A stretch of DNA of 31,049 nt from a virus. The stretch is taken from positions 1-31,049 of IMG/VR virus record IMGVR_UViG_3300042890_001306. One strand, written 5' to 3'. Numbering within the stretch: position 1 is the first letter of the stretch; each line of letters starts with the position of its first letter. The position numbers were made by a program, and so were the translations under genes. The notes under the pieces were generated by a model. The model was not told the DNA's origin, made no database searches, and was given only the letters and a program-made list of their open reading frames with translations. Positions 1 to 5,778 of this stretch are shown here, one piece after another.

Positions 1-172
1 AGCATCACCTTCACTTTGGGTTCACTTGCCTGAACAAGGTCCTGACTCACAAAACGACCAAGAGAACATCTTAAAGAGATTGGAAGAACGATATGTTGGT
101 TCATCAAATGCTGGTCGTATCATCGTTTCATGGGGAGGTCCTGAAGGTGAGAAACCTGAGATTACCCAAATC
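1..172. repeat. Circularisation overlap, left copy (matches 30878-31049)
   Basis: The first 172 bases are repeated at the window end with one difference: C at 46 against T at 30923, a silent change in an Asp codon. The repeat lies in the middle of the portal gene, and joining the ends restores one uninterrupted reading frame. The simplest reading is a circular or circularly permuted genome of 30,877 bp with an untrimmed assembly overlap. The single mismatch suggests population variation or a read error. It is unlikely to be the physical end of the virion DNA. Confidence 0.95.
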
Positions 173-457
173 AATTCAAATCTTCAAGCAGGTATGTTTA
201 GTGAGATTTTTGCTTTGGTTCGTGAGAACATCTTGGCAGGACACCAAATCCCTGACGCATCACTATTGGGATTACCTCAACCATCAGGATTCTCAAGTCA
301 GGCAGACCAACTTGAAACTGCTCACAAACTATTTATGAGCACAACCATAAAACCGCTCCAAGAGTTTTTAGTAAGGGAACTAACCCCAATTTTAGAATTG
401 ATGTATCCTGGTCAAGAAATCAACTTGGAGATTGAACAAAACCAATTATTAGCGTAA
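2..457 (+). CDS. Portal protein, C-terminal part (continues from the window end)
   Basis: This is the 3' part of the portal gene that starts at 30261. The frame is open from base 2 with no start codon of its own; the first ATG or TTG codons in this piece are internal. Joined across the circle the gene is 1,074 bp and encodes 357 aa, slightly short for a dodecameric siphovirus portal. This part reads through the motif RIIVSWGGPEG and ends with a helical stretch containing FLVRELTPILELMYPG, typical of the C-terminal portal region. The stop overlaps the next gene's ATG by one base (TAATG), which implies translational coupling with the connector gene. Confidence 0.88.
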   Translation, partial: ASPSLWVHLPEQGPDSQNDQENILKRLEERYVGSSNAGRIIVSWGGPEGEKPEITQINSNLQAGMFSEIFALVRENILAGHQIPDASLLGLPQPSGFSSQADQLETAHKLFMSTTIKPLQEFLVRELTPILELMYPGQEINLEIEQNQLLA

Positions 458-1080
458 TGAATTACAATGTCCTTTTAATATCAGAACAGAAATTAAAGTC
501 ACAGAGTCCGATTGACCCCAATGTAGATTCTGATGAGCTAAGATACGGCATTCAGATGGGTCAAAATATTTTTATTCAGGAGACATTAGGGACTAATTTT
601 TTTGAAGAAATATTGAATCAAGTAGAAGATGGTTCAATTTCGTTACCTGCTAATATCTACAATAAGGAGTTGTTGGACAACTTTATTCAACCTACTTTGG
701 TTGCATATTCCTACTACATTATCTTGGACAATATGTTCGTTAAATTGGTGAATGTGGGTCTTCAACAATTCCGTTCAGAACAATCAAATCCTGTTGGGAT
801 AAAAGAGTTCCAATACCTTAAGGACCAAGCAAGAGACAGAGCACAATTCTTGGACAACTTAATGAGAAGACACTTGGTATTTGAGAATTGGAAGTATCCA
901 AGATATACACAAGTTACCAACAATGGTCAGTTGATACCTGAGTTCGGTTCTCCATTCAGAACATCTGTAATCCTACCAACAAATAGCAGATTCAATTATT
1001 ACGGATATAATAGTCCATTAAACTCATTGTTTAATTGTTCTATTCCCTGGTGGTATGGGGGTAGACGCTCAGGTGAATAA
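457..1080 (+). CDS. Putative head-tail connector (neck) protein
   Basis: The 207-aa protein opens with LLISEQKLKSQSPID and a helical stretch including GIQMGQNIFIQETLG. This layout resembles the small helical connector proteins that follow the portal in Bacteroidota phages (DUF6712-like, by motif memory). Such proteins dock on the portal and form part of the neck. The C-terminus is rich in Tyr, Asn and Arg and may be extended. Its ATG overlaps the portal stop, so it is translationally coupled to the portal. The connector role is inferred from position and this resemblance; no catalytic motif is present. Confidence 0.6.
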   Translation: MNYNVLLISEQKLKSQSPIDPNVDSDELRYGIQMGQNIFIQETLGTNFFEEILNQVEDGSISLPANIYNKELLDNFIQPTLVAYSYYIILDNMFVKLVNVGLQQFRSEQSNPVGIKEFQYLKDQARDRAQFLDNLMRRHLVFENWKYPRYTQVTNNGQLIPEFGSPFRTSVILPTNSRFNYYGYNSPLNSLFNCSIPWWYGGRRSGE

Positions 1081-1081
1081 G

Positions 1082-1237
1082 ATGGACAGAGACACAACAA
1101 TAGCAAATGTAGTCACGATGGGTGCTGTGGGTATGAGTGTTATGTCCACCATTCAAATCCTAACCATCATCTCTTTGATGACGGCTGTTGGATTGAACTT
1201 GATTTTGATTTGGAAGCAGTTAAAGAAGAAGGATTAG
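1082..1237 (+). CDS. Small membrane protein, 51 aa
   Basis: The protein has a short polar N-terminus (MDRDTTIANV), then about 35 mostly hydrophobic residues that could form one long or two short membrane spans, and a basic tail (KQLKKKD). I chose ATG 1082, two bases after the connector stop. An upstream ATG at 1055 would run inside the connector gene and adds a polar stretch. Size, topology and basic C-terminus fit a holin or another small phage membrane protein, but nothing in the sequence decides this. It is the last plus-strand gene of the late block. Confidence 0.6.
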   Translation: MDRDTTIANVVTMGAVGMSVMSTIQILTIISLMTAVGLNLILIWKQLKKKD

Positions 1238-1337
1238 ATTTCTCCTTTAACATCACATATAAATCCAAGTCCTTTTGGAACTTTTGTTTCTCAAAGACTG
1301 GTATTGTTTTCTCGTATTCCCTTTTGTTGATTCCCAT
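1167..1337 (-). CDS. Small hypothetical protein, 56 aa, antisense-overlapping
   Basis: A minus-strand frame starts with MGINKREYEKTIPVFEKQKF and continues as a charged helical stretch. The last third is Ser-rich and low in complexity, and it runs antisense to the 3' end of the 51-aa membrane protein gene for 71 bases. It fills an otherwise empty gap and follows the 74-aa minus-strand gene in the same orientation, so it may be the last gene of that operon. Function unknown. The first 35 residues look protein-like; the Ser-rich tail may only reflect the opposite strand's code. Confidence 0.4.
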   Translation of the reverse strand: MGINKREYEKTIPVFEKQKFQKDLDLYVMLKEKSNPSSLTASKSKSSSIQQPSSKR

Positions 1338-1360
1338 AGTTAAAATATAATCATTTAATT

Positions 1361-1585
1361 TTACTTAAACAAATACCCTGAGGTAATTTTTGTTGTTGCC
1401 TTAATCTCCAAATCATTCAACTCATTTTGGACCTTCAGGAACGACTTATCTGTAGGTGAGATTAGTATAATATACTTGGAGATGAATTGTCTCTTTAGAG
1501 TTCGTGCCAAGGTCAAATCCTCTTGGGTCTTGACTGACTTAAGAATCAATCTTACATAGGTCAGGTCTTTTTCGTATTCGCTCAT
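1361..1585 (-). CDS. Hypothetical protein, 74 aa
   Basis: The sequence starts MSEYEKDLTYVRLILKSVKT and is predicted mainly helical and charged, with no membrane span or signal peptide. I do not recognise a family. It starts one base after the stop of the HTH gene upstream on the same strand, so it belongs to a three- or four-gene minus-strand operon read from 2365-2396. Association with two likely nucleic-acid-binding proteins suggests a regulatory or host-takeover role, which is inference only. Confidence 0.65.
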   Translation of the reverse strand: MSEYEKDLTYVRLILKSVKTQEDLTLARTLKRQFISKYIILISPTDKSFLKVQNELNDLEIKATTKITSGYLFK

Positions 1586-1586
1586 C

Positions 1587-2006
1587 TTAATATAGTTTGT
1601 TGATTATGTTTGTGTGATATTGAATTAGATTACTTCTCGTGGGTTTTTCCACCATGAATGAGGTATTGGTATCAATTCGTGGAATAAAGTTAACATAGGT
1701 CAAATAAACATATAAAATCGTGGTGTCTGTGATGATAGGTGAAATCATGGATTTAATAACATCATCACCAATCGTAGATTCAATCACATCTTGAATACCC
1801 AATTCGTGTTTCATTACGAATGAGTGGTTATCAAAGTTCCATCTTTTTCCTCTACGAATACTTGATACATGGATTCGTGAAATACTCTCACCACTATTGG
1901 TCCTGTAGATTCTGGCAATTTCAGAGTTCGTTAATCCCATATCAAATAGGTCTTGTAATCTTTGTAGGTCGTTTGTTGTTTCGTCAATTTTGCTTGAGCC
2001 AATCAT
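1587..2006 (-). CDS. HTH-domain DNA-binding protein
   Basis: In this 139-aa protein residues about 14-52 form a helix-turn-helix-like unit: LFDMGLTNSEIARIYRTNSG, then ISRIHVSSIRRGKRWN. The NSEIARIYR and SSIRRGKRW parts resemble HTH modules seen in phage homing-nuclease and resolvase proteins, where the second helix reads DNA. The C-terminal 85 residues have no recognised motif and may mediate dimerisation or ligand binding. It is the middle gene of the minus-strand operon. A likely role is transcriptional control of the divergent operons, inferred from its location next to the divergent promoter region. Confidence 0.7.
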   Translation of the reverse strand: MIGSSKIDETTNDLQRLQDLFDMGLTNSEIARIYRTNSGESISRIHVSSIRRGKRWNFDNHSFVMKHELGIQDVIESTIGDDVIKSMISPIITDTTILYVYLTYVNFIPRIDTNTSFMVEKPTRSNLIQYHTNIINKLY

Positions 2007-2016
2007 AATTTTGTTT

Positions 2017-2349
2017 TTATTTAAGTTTATGTTTTATTTCAAATTGTCGCCAGACTGGTAATTCATCTGGTCCAATCTTATATCCGAGATTCTTTAACAC
2101 TTTTTCTGTCTCCACAAAATCTCTGTCTGATATTGGATTCATCTTGAGGTAATCATATTCAGGGTCAGGTGGTTCTTTATCTTTGATGTAATGAACTTTA
2201 CACTTGTATGTCTTACCAAAGGGTGTATCTTTGGAGTTATAGAACTGTGACTCGTGTTTATACTCTCCACACAATCTACAGAAGTAATTCCACCCCTCAT
2301 CTGTTAGCATTCTCCTGTTTAAGAAGGATTGTATCTTTTGATTTCCCAT
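2017..2349 (-). CDS. Zinc-finger protein, CCCH type
   Basis: The 110-aa protein carries a zinc-binding motif: Cys24 and Cys27 (FCRLCG) paired with Cys50 and His53 (CKVH). The spacing and the aromatic SQFY between the pairs resemble short zinc fingers found in phage HNH or endonuclease-VII-like proteins, but no nuclease catalytic region follows. The remainder is charged (KEPPDPEYDY). It is the first gene of the minus-strand operon, and its start lies about 16 bases past the -7 box. It probably binds DNA or RNA. The 104-aa protein at 7305 has a similar finger with a fourth Cys in place of the His. Confidence 0.7.
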   Translation of the reverse strand: MGNQKIQSFLNRRMLTDEGWNYFCRLCGEYKHESQFYNSKDTPFGKTYKCKVHYIKDKEPPDPEYDYLKMNPISDRDFVETEKVLKNLGYKIGPDELPVWRQFEIKHKLK

Positions 2350-2364
2350 ATCTATAAATATCTA

Positions 2365-2396
2365 CAATAATAAAAAAAACCAATTTAATTATCAAA
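2365..2396 (-). promoter_or_regulatory. Minus-strand promoter for the regulatory operon
   Basis: On the minus strand a TTTG box (2396-2393) is followed after exactly 20 bases by TATTATTG (2372-2365), one mismatch from the Bacteroidota -7 consensus TAnnTTTG. It lies just upstream of the zinc-finger gene start at 2349 and points towards it. Together with the plus-strand promoter at 2419-2450 it makes a divergent control region. Confidence 0.6.
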
Positions 2397-2418
2397 TTAT
2401 ACATTTTTTTTTCATTTA

Positions 2419-2450
2419 ATTGGAACTTTAGGATTTTATTACTATATTTA
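2419..2450 (+). promoter_or_regulatory. Plus-strand promoter, TATATTTA class
   Basis: ATTG at 2419-2422 is followed after 20 bases by TATATTTA at 2443-2450. This is close to the TTTG / TAnnTTTG consensus but ends in A. The -7 box is only five bases from ATG 2456, so the transcript may be nearly leaderless or translation may begin at ATG 2471. Confidence 0.55.
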
Positions 2451-2455
2451 CTGAT

Positions 2456-2605
2456 ATGGAGAAAGACAAAATGATACCAATGAATGTGGACCTACACTTA
2501 AAGTTGAAGGTCTATTGTGCAAAGAACGGACTACAAATCAAAAAGTTTGTTGAAGAATTAGTTAGTGATAAATTAAAATTGGAGGGACAGAAAAATGAGA
2601 ATTAA
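2456..2605 (+). CDS. Ribbon-helix-helix-like small DNA-binding protein
   Basis: The 49-aa protein reads as a short beta strand (MIPMNVDLHLKLK) and two helices (VYCAKNGLQIKKFVEELVSD), the layout of CopG/Arc-type ribbon-helix-helix repressors, which bind operators as dimers. Two starts are possible: ATG 2456, or ATG 2471, which gives an A-rich leader and keeps the whole fold. Its end overlaps the next gene by 11 bases. As the first gene of the replication-like operon beside a divergent promoter, it is a likely autoregulator. A similar 53-aa protein is encoded at 8403. Confidence 0.65.
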   Translation: MEKDKMIPMNVDLHLKLKVYCAKNGLQIKKFVEELVSDKLKLEGQKNEN

Positions 2606-3014
2606 GAATGTTTTAATATATGAAAGTATTTGGGATATGATACCAAAACTAACTGACCAACAAGTTGCTTGTTTGTTTAGAGGGATTTCTGATTGGAGAT
2701 TAGGGGTTCAACCAGTATTTAATGACCCATTGATTCAGGGTGTTTGGTTTGGGATTGAACCAAACTTACTTAAACTTGAACAGGAATACAACAGGAAGGT
2801 TGAGGCTAACCGAAATAATGGTAAATTAGGTGGTCGCCCAAAAACCCAAGTAAACCCAAATAACCCAAGTGGTTTTTTAGAAACCCAACCTAACCCAAAT
2901 AACCTTAAAGAGAAAGAGAAAGATAAGGATAAAGAGAAAGAGAGAGATATAGATAAGGATATGGATATAGATAAGGAATTAGATAGGATTTTAGAAATGA
3001 AAAATATAAGATGA
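2595..3014 (+). CDS. Replication-initiator-like protein with charged tail (DUF6291-like)
   Basis: The first 85 residues of this 139-aa protein resemble the short N-terminal domain of phage and plasmid replication or regulatory proteins (DUF6291-like): YESIWDMIPKLTDQQVACLF, then the marker NRNNGKLGGRPK near residues 73-84. A linker of NPNNP-type repeats follows, then a strongly charged Lys/Glu/Asp tail from about residue 105. No helicase or polymerase domain is present, so it would recruit host machinery. The linker-coding DNA holds phased AACCCAA repeats and a purine tract, as in phages whose origin lies inside the initiator gene. Role inferred. Confidence 0.55.
   Translation: MRIKNVLIYESIWDMIPKLTDQQVACLFRGISDWRLGVQPVFNDPLIQGVWFGIEPNLLKLEQEYNRKVEANRNNGKLGGRPKTQVNPNNPSGFLETQPNPNNLKEKEKDKDKEKERDIDKDMDIDKELDRILEMKNIR
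2843..2977 (+). repeat. Phased iterons and purine tract, candidate replication origin
   Basis: Five copies of AACCCAA start at 2843, 2853, 2862, 2882 and 2892, spaced 10, 9, 20 and 10 bases, so they sit on one face of the helix. They are followed by a tract (about 2907-2990) that is almost all purine on this strand. It includes two exact copies of GATATAGATAAGGA at 2946-2959 and 2964-2977. The array lies in the linker region of a replication-initiator-like gene, as the lambda origin does in gene O. The repeats also encode a low-complexity NPNNP linker, which is the competing explanation. Confidence 0.45.
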
Positions 3015-3214
3015 AAGACCTAACCAATATACCTGAAAGATTTCATTGTTTATTCTTAACTGATTGGAACAATGGAAATGAGAGTGAGATGAAAAGCGTA
3101 GAGCGTAGTCAGATGGGTGATTTATTCCTTGAGTATAACCGATGGGATATTCAACGAATGATTGATTCAAAGAAACCAGTTCAACAAGAAAATATGGTTG
3201 GATTTGTAGATTAA
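3011..3214 (+). CDS. Hypothetical protein, 67 aa
   Basis: The protein begins MKDLTNIPERFHCLFLTDWN and is predicted soluble and mixed helical. I do not recognise it. Its ATG overlaps the stop of the initiator-like gene (ATGA), so the two are translationally coupled and probably act together, for example in replication start. It is the last gene before the intergenic small-RNA region, and no terminator is seen directly after it. Confidence 0.65.
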   Translation: MKDLTNIPERFHCLFLTDWNNGNESEMKSVERSQMGDLFLEYNRWDIQRMIDSKKPVQQENMVGFVD

Positions 3215-3217
3215 AAT

Positions 3218-3249
3218 ATTGATTCACTCAACGGGATTTACTATATTTA
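3218..3249 (+). promoter_or_regulatory. Promoter of the intergenic small-RNA candidate
   Basis: ATTG at 3218-3221, 20 bases, then TATATTTA at 3242-3249. It shares ACTATATTTA with the promoter at 2419-2450 and has the same spacing. No ORF follows before the terminator at 3330-3359. Confidence 0.55.
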
Positions 3250-3252
3250 TTA

Positions 3253-3359
3253 TTGTAGGTCGTCTTATTCATCATATCGTATTAAAGTTCCCGTTTTAGT
3301 ATCTATGACCTACGGTTGATTCACACATAGTCCCCAATGAAAGTTGGGGATTTTTTTTT
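3253..3359 (+). ncRNA. Candidate phage small RNA, about 105 nt
   Basis: The 207-base gap between genes contains a promoter-like pair (3218-3249), a predicted transcript start near 3254, and a strong intrinsic terminator ending at 3359. The transcript can fold a stem of 9-11 pairs between 3253-3263 (TTGTAGGTCGT) and 3305-3315 (ATGACCTACGG) with a loop of about 40 nt, followed by the terminator hairpin. No ORF of useful size lies inside. It sits between the candidate origin and the mini-gene array, so it could be a regulatory RNA or a replication-linked transcript. No known RNA family is recognised. Confidence 0.5.
3330..3359 (+). terminator. Rho-independent terminator
   Basis: The stem TCCCCAA / TTGGGGA with a six-base loop (TGAAAG) is followed by nine T residues. 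It ends the candidate small RNA and probably also read-through from the 2456-3214 operon. It insulates the following gene, which has its own -7 box. Confidence 0.85.
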
Positions 3360-3390
3360 GCTACTATGATGCTGGTTTAAAAAATAGTTG

Positions 3391-3398
3391 TATCTTTG
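3391..3398 (+). promoter_or_regulatory. -7 box for the first array gene
   Basis: TATCTTTG is a perfect Bacteroidota -7 box. The following GTAAGACAAT stretch resembles the leader of the other array promoters. It lies 23 bases before ATG 3422, the same spacing as the rest. No good -33 TTTG is present at 19-21 bases (best GATG or TGAT), so it may be weaker or depend on an activator. Confidence 0.55.
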
Positions 3399-3421
3399 TA
3401 AGACAATAAACGGGAAACATT

Positions 3422-3991
3422 ATGGAAAAGAAAAGATTTAAATGTGTTGATAACTTGTATGAGTTCAAATCTTATATTCAAGATTTAAAGTATGGTTCTG
3501 ACTGTGCATACAGAGCATTACAGATTCAAGGTAAAACCAATTATGATATCAACTTTGGATTTATGTTATGTCGTAAATCTTTGATGAATGGAGTAGACGA
3601 GAACTTTAAAAGTGTTGGTGGTGGTTATTGTATGCCTTATGCGTGGCATGTATGGAATGAAACAGATGATACAATCTATGATAGTTGTGGAGCATTACAA
3701 CGATGGGGATTTGATGTATGTGATGTTGAGAATGTATTGATAGTTGATGCACCAAGAATTAAATCAGTTAAAGAGTTTGATAAGTGGGTAAGTAGATTTG
3801 CAAAAAGTTTAATTACCAAAGGATTACCACCAGTTGTCTACATTCAAGGTCTTGGTATGGATACAGATAATGAAGGTAATTGGTTCGTTATTGGTGATGA
3901 CCACTTCAACAATAAGTTAGATATTATTGACGCTAATCATAATATTACAGGATTTACTGAAACAAATATTGTAAAAGTTTTGGCAGATTAA
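3422..3991 (+). CDS. Hypothetical protein with possible Cys-His-Asp site
   Basis: This 189-aa protein is the largest in the array. Residues 67-90 read GGGYCMPYAWHVWNETDDTI then YDSC. The order Cys (28 or 70), His76, Asp87 recalls papain-like or transglutaminase-like folds, where an HAW motif is followed by an Asp in a hydrophobic strand. This is suggestive only, because no full family signature is seen. There is no signal peptide or membrane span. The last three codons (LAD) overlap the -33 box of the next promoter. Roles to consider are a host-modifying enzyme or, less likely, a lysis enzyme. Confidence 0.65.
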   Translation: MEKKRFKCVDNLYEFKSYIQDLKYGSDCAYRALQIQGKTNYDINFGFMLCRKSLMNGVDENFKSVGGGYCMPYAWHVWNETDDTIYDSCGALQRWGFDVCDVENVLIVDAPRIKSVKEFDKWVSRFAKSLITKGLPPVVYIQGLGMDTDNEGNWFVIGDDHFNNKLDIIDANHNITGFTETNIVKVLAD

Positions 3992-4010
3992 AATAGAATG
4001 CATACCTTTG
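3979..4010 (+). promoter_or_regulatory. Array promoter 1
   Basis: TTTG at 3979-3982, 20 bases starting GCAGATTAAAATAGAA, then TACCTTTG at 4003-4010. The -33 box lies inside the last codons of the upstream gene, and its stop is in the spacer. The next ATG is 25 bases beyond the -7 box. Confidence 0.85.
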
Positions 4011-4035
4011 TTAGACAATTAAACAGATAGACACT

Positions 4036-4332
4036 ATGAAAAAGGCAACCAAAAAAGAAGTATTAGAAATGGCAATCCAACAACAACAAAAATATGAGGA
4101 ACTTGTATGGTTTGCTCGTAGTGGTAGAAACGCTCATATGCCAGTTGTAAAGAATCATAGAGAGAGAATTGAGGGAATGTATCCACAAGAGGTTAAAAAT
4201 CTCTCAGGTGAGACAGGAGATTGGTCTCATGGATTTAATTCAGGTATGTTGGCTGGTATGAGATTGATTGTCTCAATGATGGAATACAGCACAGAACACG
4301 CAACAGAAAACTTTCCTGAATTAGATTCATAA
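4036..4332 (+). CDS. Hypothetical protein, 98 aa
   Basis: The protein starts with a basic, Gln-rich helix (KEVLEMAIQQQQKYEELVWF) and has a second part with GDWSHGFNSGMLAGMRL. That motif reads like a conserved helix-turn segment of small phage proteins of unknown function. It is soluble and less acidic than its neighbours. It has its own promoter, and the next promoter begins four bases after its stop, so it is a self-contained cassette. No function can be assigned. Confidence 0.7.
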   Translation: MKKATKKEVLEMAIQQQQKYEELVWFARSGRNAHMPVVKNHRERIEGMYPQEVKNLSGETGDWSHGFNSGMLAGMRLIVSMMEYSTEHATENFPELDS

Positions 4333-4336
4333 TTTA

Positions 4337-4368
4337 TTTGGCAGATTAAAATAGAATCAGTAACTTTG
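4337..4368 (+). promoter_or_regulatory. Array promoter 2
   Basis: TTTG at 4337-4340, 20 bases, TAACTTTG at 4361-4368. The upstream gene stops just before the -33 box. Homology with array promoter 4 extends further upstream through ATTCATAAT. The next ATG follows after 17 bases, the shortest leader of the set. Confidence 0.85.
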
Positions 4369-4385
4369 TAGAAACAATTAAAGAC

Positions 4386-4667
4386 ATGAAAAACATTAGA
4401 GTATACGACATTGATTACTTGTATTTGGAAGATGAAAAATACGCAAGAGAATACAATCAAGATTTTCAACTCACTGAAGATGAAATCAAAGAACGCATTG
4501 AACATCTCAAATCTAACAGAGAGGTAATCTTCAAGTTTGACGAATGGGAAATTGATGAAGAAGATTGGAATGATGAAGAAAATATGGAAGATGTTTTGGT
4601 TGATTGGCTTGAATCAGAAACAGGAGAATATTTTTGTAGATATGAATGGGAATATTTGGCAGATTAA
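4386..4667 (+). CDS. Acidic hypothetical protein, 93 aa
   Basis: Asp and Glu make up roughly a third of the residues, with clusters such as DEWEIDEEDWNDEENMEDVL and many aromatic residues. It is soluble and rich in predicted helix. Small, highly acidic, aromatic-rich early phage proteins can mimic DNA and inhibit host DNA-binding enzymes (Ocr is the classic case), but no sequence resemblance to such a family is visible, so this is only a possibility. It ends in YLAD because the next promoter's -33 box and spacer are read in frame. Confidence 0.7.
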   Translation: MKNIRVYDIDYLYLEDEKYAREYNQDFQLTEDEIKERIEHLKSNREVIFKFDEWEIDEEDWNDEENMEDVLVDWLESETGEYFCRYEWEYLAD

Positions 4668-4686
4668 AATAGAATACATACCTTTG
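4655..4686 (+). promoter_or_regulatory. Array promoter 3
   Basis: TTTG at 4655-4658, 20 bases, TACCTTTG at 4679-4686. It overlaps the last codons (LAD, stop) of the upstream gene. It is followed by GTAAGACACTTAACAATTAA and the ATG at 4711. Confidence 0.87.
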
Positions 4687-4710
4687 TAAGACACTTAACA
4701 ATTAAAAGAC

Positions 4711-4980
4711 ATGGGAAAAGAAATTATTTTTAGCGAAGGAAGTCCTGTAAAAGGCAAGAAAGACATTATCAATTTCATGAAATACATGAAAAAGAAATAC
4801 AACATCAAACAAGAAAAAGGTGTTGCTGATGCTGTGGTAAACGCTTACCTACAATCACCAACAGGTAAAGACCACATCGTTATGCATAATGTGAATGATG
4901 AGTGGTTCTTAAACTTTTTATCTAATGATGAGGTATTGGGTCAAGTTGAAATTGAACCAGAGACCAAAATATATTCATAA
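4711..4980 (+). CDS. Hypothetical protein, 89 aa
   Basis: The protein begins MGKEIIFSEGSPVKGKKDII, has a basic helix (MKYMKKKYNIKQEK), then a strand-rich C-terminal half (DHIVMHNVNDEWFLNFLSND). It is less acidic than the neighbouring array proteins. I recognise no family. It is a single-gene cassette with promoters on both sides, and the gene stops before the following -33 box. Expression with the other array genes is expected soon after infection, inferred from the host-type promoter. Confidence 0.7.
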   Translation: MGKEIIFSEGSPVKGKKDIINFMKYMKKKYNIKQEKGVADAVVNAYLQSPTGKDHIVMHNVNDEWFLNFLSNDEVLGQVEIEPETKIYS

Positions 4981-4984
4981 TATA

Positions 4985-5016
4985 TTTGGCAGATTGAAAT
5001 AGAATACATACCTTTG
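4985..5016 (+). promoter_or_regulatory. Array promoter 4
   Basis: TTTG at 4985-4988, 20 bases (GCAGATTGAAATAGAATACA), TACCTTTG at 5009-5016. One spacer base differs from array promoter 3, and the leader is nearly identical. It drives two genes, at 5041 and 5278. Confidence 0.87.
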
Positions 5017-5040
5017 TAAGACACTTAACAACTAAAAGAC

Positions 5041-5271
5041 ATGAATAAACAAGAATTAACCCAATTAGAAGAACTCATTCACAAATTACATTGTGAATAT
5101 CCAAACTCATTTGTTGTTGGAAATTATGTAATCCAACCAATGTATTGGTCAGAAGACAATGATGGTAATATCAACTATGATGTTGAGAGTATGAGAGATG
5201 AGTTTAATGTAATATGTTCTAATTTAGAGGAACATAATGAAAACTCTGATTTTGATTGGGATAATATGTAG
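5041..5271 (+). CDS. Acidic hypothetical protein, 76 aa
   Basis: A helical N-terminus (MNKQELTQLEELIHKLHCEY) precedes a strand-rich middle (FVVGNYVIQPMYWSEDNDGN) and a very acidic end (NENSDFDWDNM). There is no membrane span and no recognised family. The stop is six bases before the next ATG with no promoter between, so this gene and the 75-aa gene form the only two-gene cassette among the LAD-type units. Function unknown. Confidence 0.68.
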   Translation: MNKQELTQLEELIHKLHCEYPNSFVVGNYVIQPMYWSEDNDGNINYDVESMRDEFNVICSNLEEHNENSDFDWDNM

Positions 5272-5277
5272 TAAGAT

Positions 5278-5505
5278 ATGAAAAACATAGATATAACACA
5301 CTTAATAACAGAACAGGAGATAATCAGTAAGTATGAGTATTTCTTGGAATATACAGGTGAAGGAGACCCTGTGGAACAACTAATCTATATGTTTTGGGAA
5401 GGTGAGGAAGGATATGGTAATCCTTATGATTTAACCGAACAAGAACACGATGATTTGATTAGACCAGTATTGGAAGAATATTTTAGAAAACATTTGGCAG
5501 ATTAA
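5278..5505 (+). CDS. Acidic hypothetical protein, 75 aa
   Basis: The protein is rich in Glu and Tyr (EQEIISKYEYFLEYTGEGDP and LTEQEHDDLIRPVLEEYF) and is predicted mostly helical. It is cotranscribed with the 76-aa gene. The terminal LAD is encoded by the next promoter's -33/spacer bases. No known family. Its acidity matches several array neighbours, which might point to a common mode of action such as binding basic host proteins, but this is speculative. Confidence 0.68.
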   Translation: MKNIDITHLITEQEIISKYEYFLEYTGEGDPVEQLIYMFWEGEEGYGNPYDLTEQEHDDLIRPVLEEYFRKHLAD

Positions 5506-5524
5506 AATAGAAAGCATACCTTTG
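5493..5524 (+). promoter_or_regulatory. Array promoter 5
   Basis: TTTG at 5493-5496, 20 bases, TACCTTTG at 5517-5524, overlapping the upstream gene's LAD-stop end. The leader GTAAGACACTTAACAACTAA leads to ATG 5548. Confidence 0.87.
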
Positions 5525-5547
5525 TAAGACACTTAACAACTAAAGAC

Positions 5548-5736
5548 ATGAACATTACAGAAATCCACAACCTACTTTTATCAATTCAAACACAAGCAAA
5601 TAATGCAATCCAAGAACACAGATGTGATGACTATACCATTGAAGAACAACAATGGAATGAACAACTTTGGATAGGTGTTAAGATTGGTGCTGAAACCTTA
5701 TACAAAAAAATCCAAGAAAAACATTTGGCAGATTAA
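5548..5736 (+). CDS. Hypothetical protein, 62 aa
   Basis: The protein is short, helical and Gln-rich: LLLSIQTQANNAIQEHRCDD and EEQQWNEQLWIGVKIGAETL are the visible segments. It has no membrane span, zinc motif or recognised family. It is a single-gene cassette between two near-identical promoters, and it ends with KHLAD, the same tail as the 75-aa protein, because both read through the same promoter sequence. Confidence 0.65.
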   Translation: MNITEIHNLLLSIQTQANNAIQEHRCDDYTIEEQQWNEQLWIGVKIGAETLYKKIQEKHLAD

Positions 5737-5755
5737 AATAGAATACATAACTTTG
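5724..5755 (+). promoter_or_regulatory. Array promoter 6
   Basis: TTTG at 5724-5727, 20 bases, TAACTTTG at 5748-5755, overlapping the LAD-stop end of the upstream gene. ATG 5779 follows after 23 bases. Confidence 0.87.
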
Positions 5756-5778
5756 TAAGACACTAAACAACTAAAGAC

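Noticed and set aside
2-457. Truncated portal pseudogene
   Set aside because: The frame joins exactly with the one running off the window end, giving an intact 357-aa protein.
1055-1081. Earlier start for the small membrane protein
   Set aside because: It would lie inside the connector gene and add polar residues; ATG 1082 after the stop fits better.
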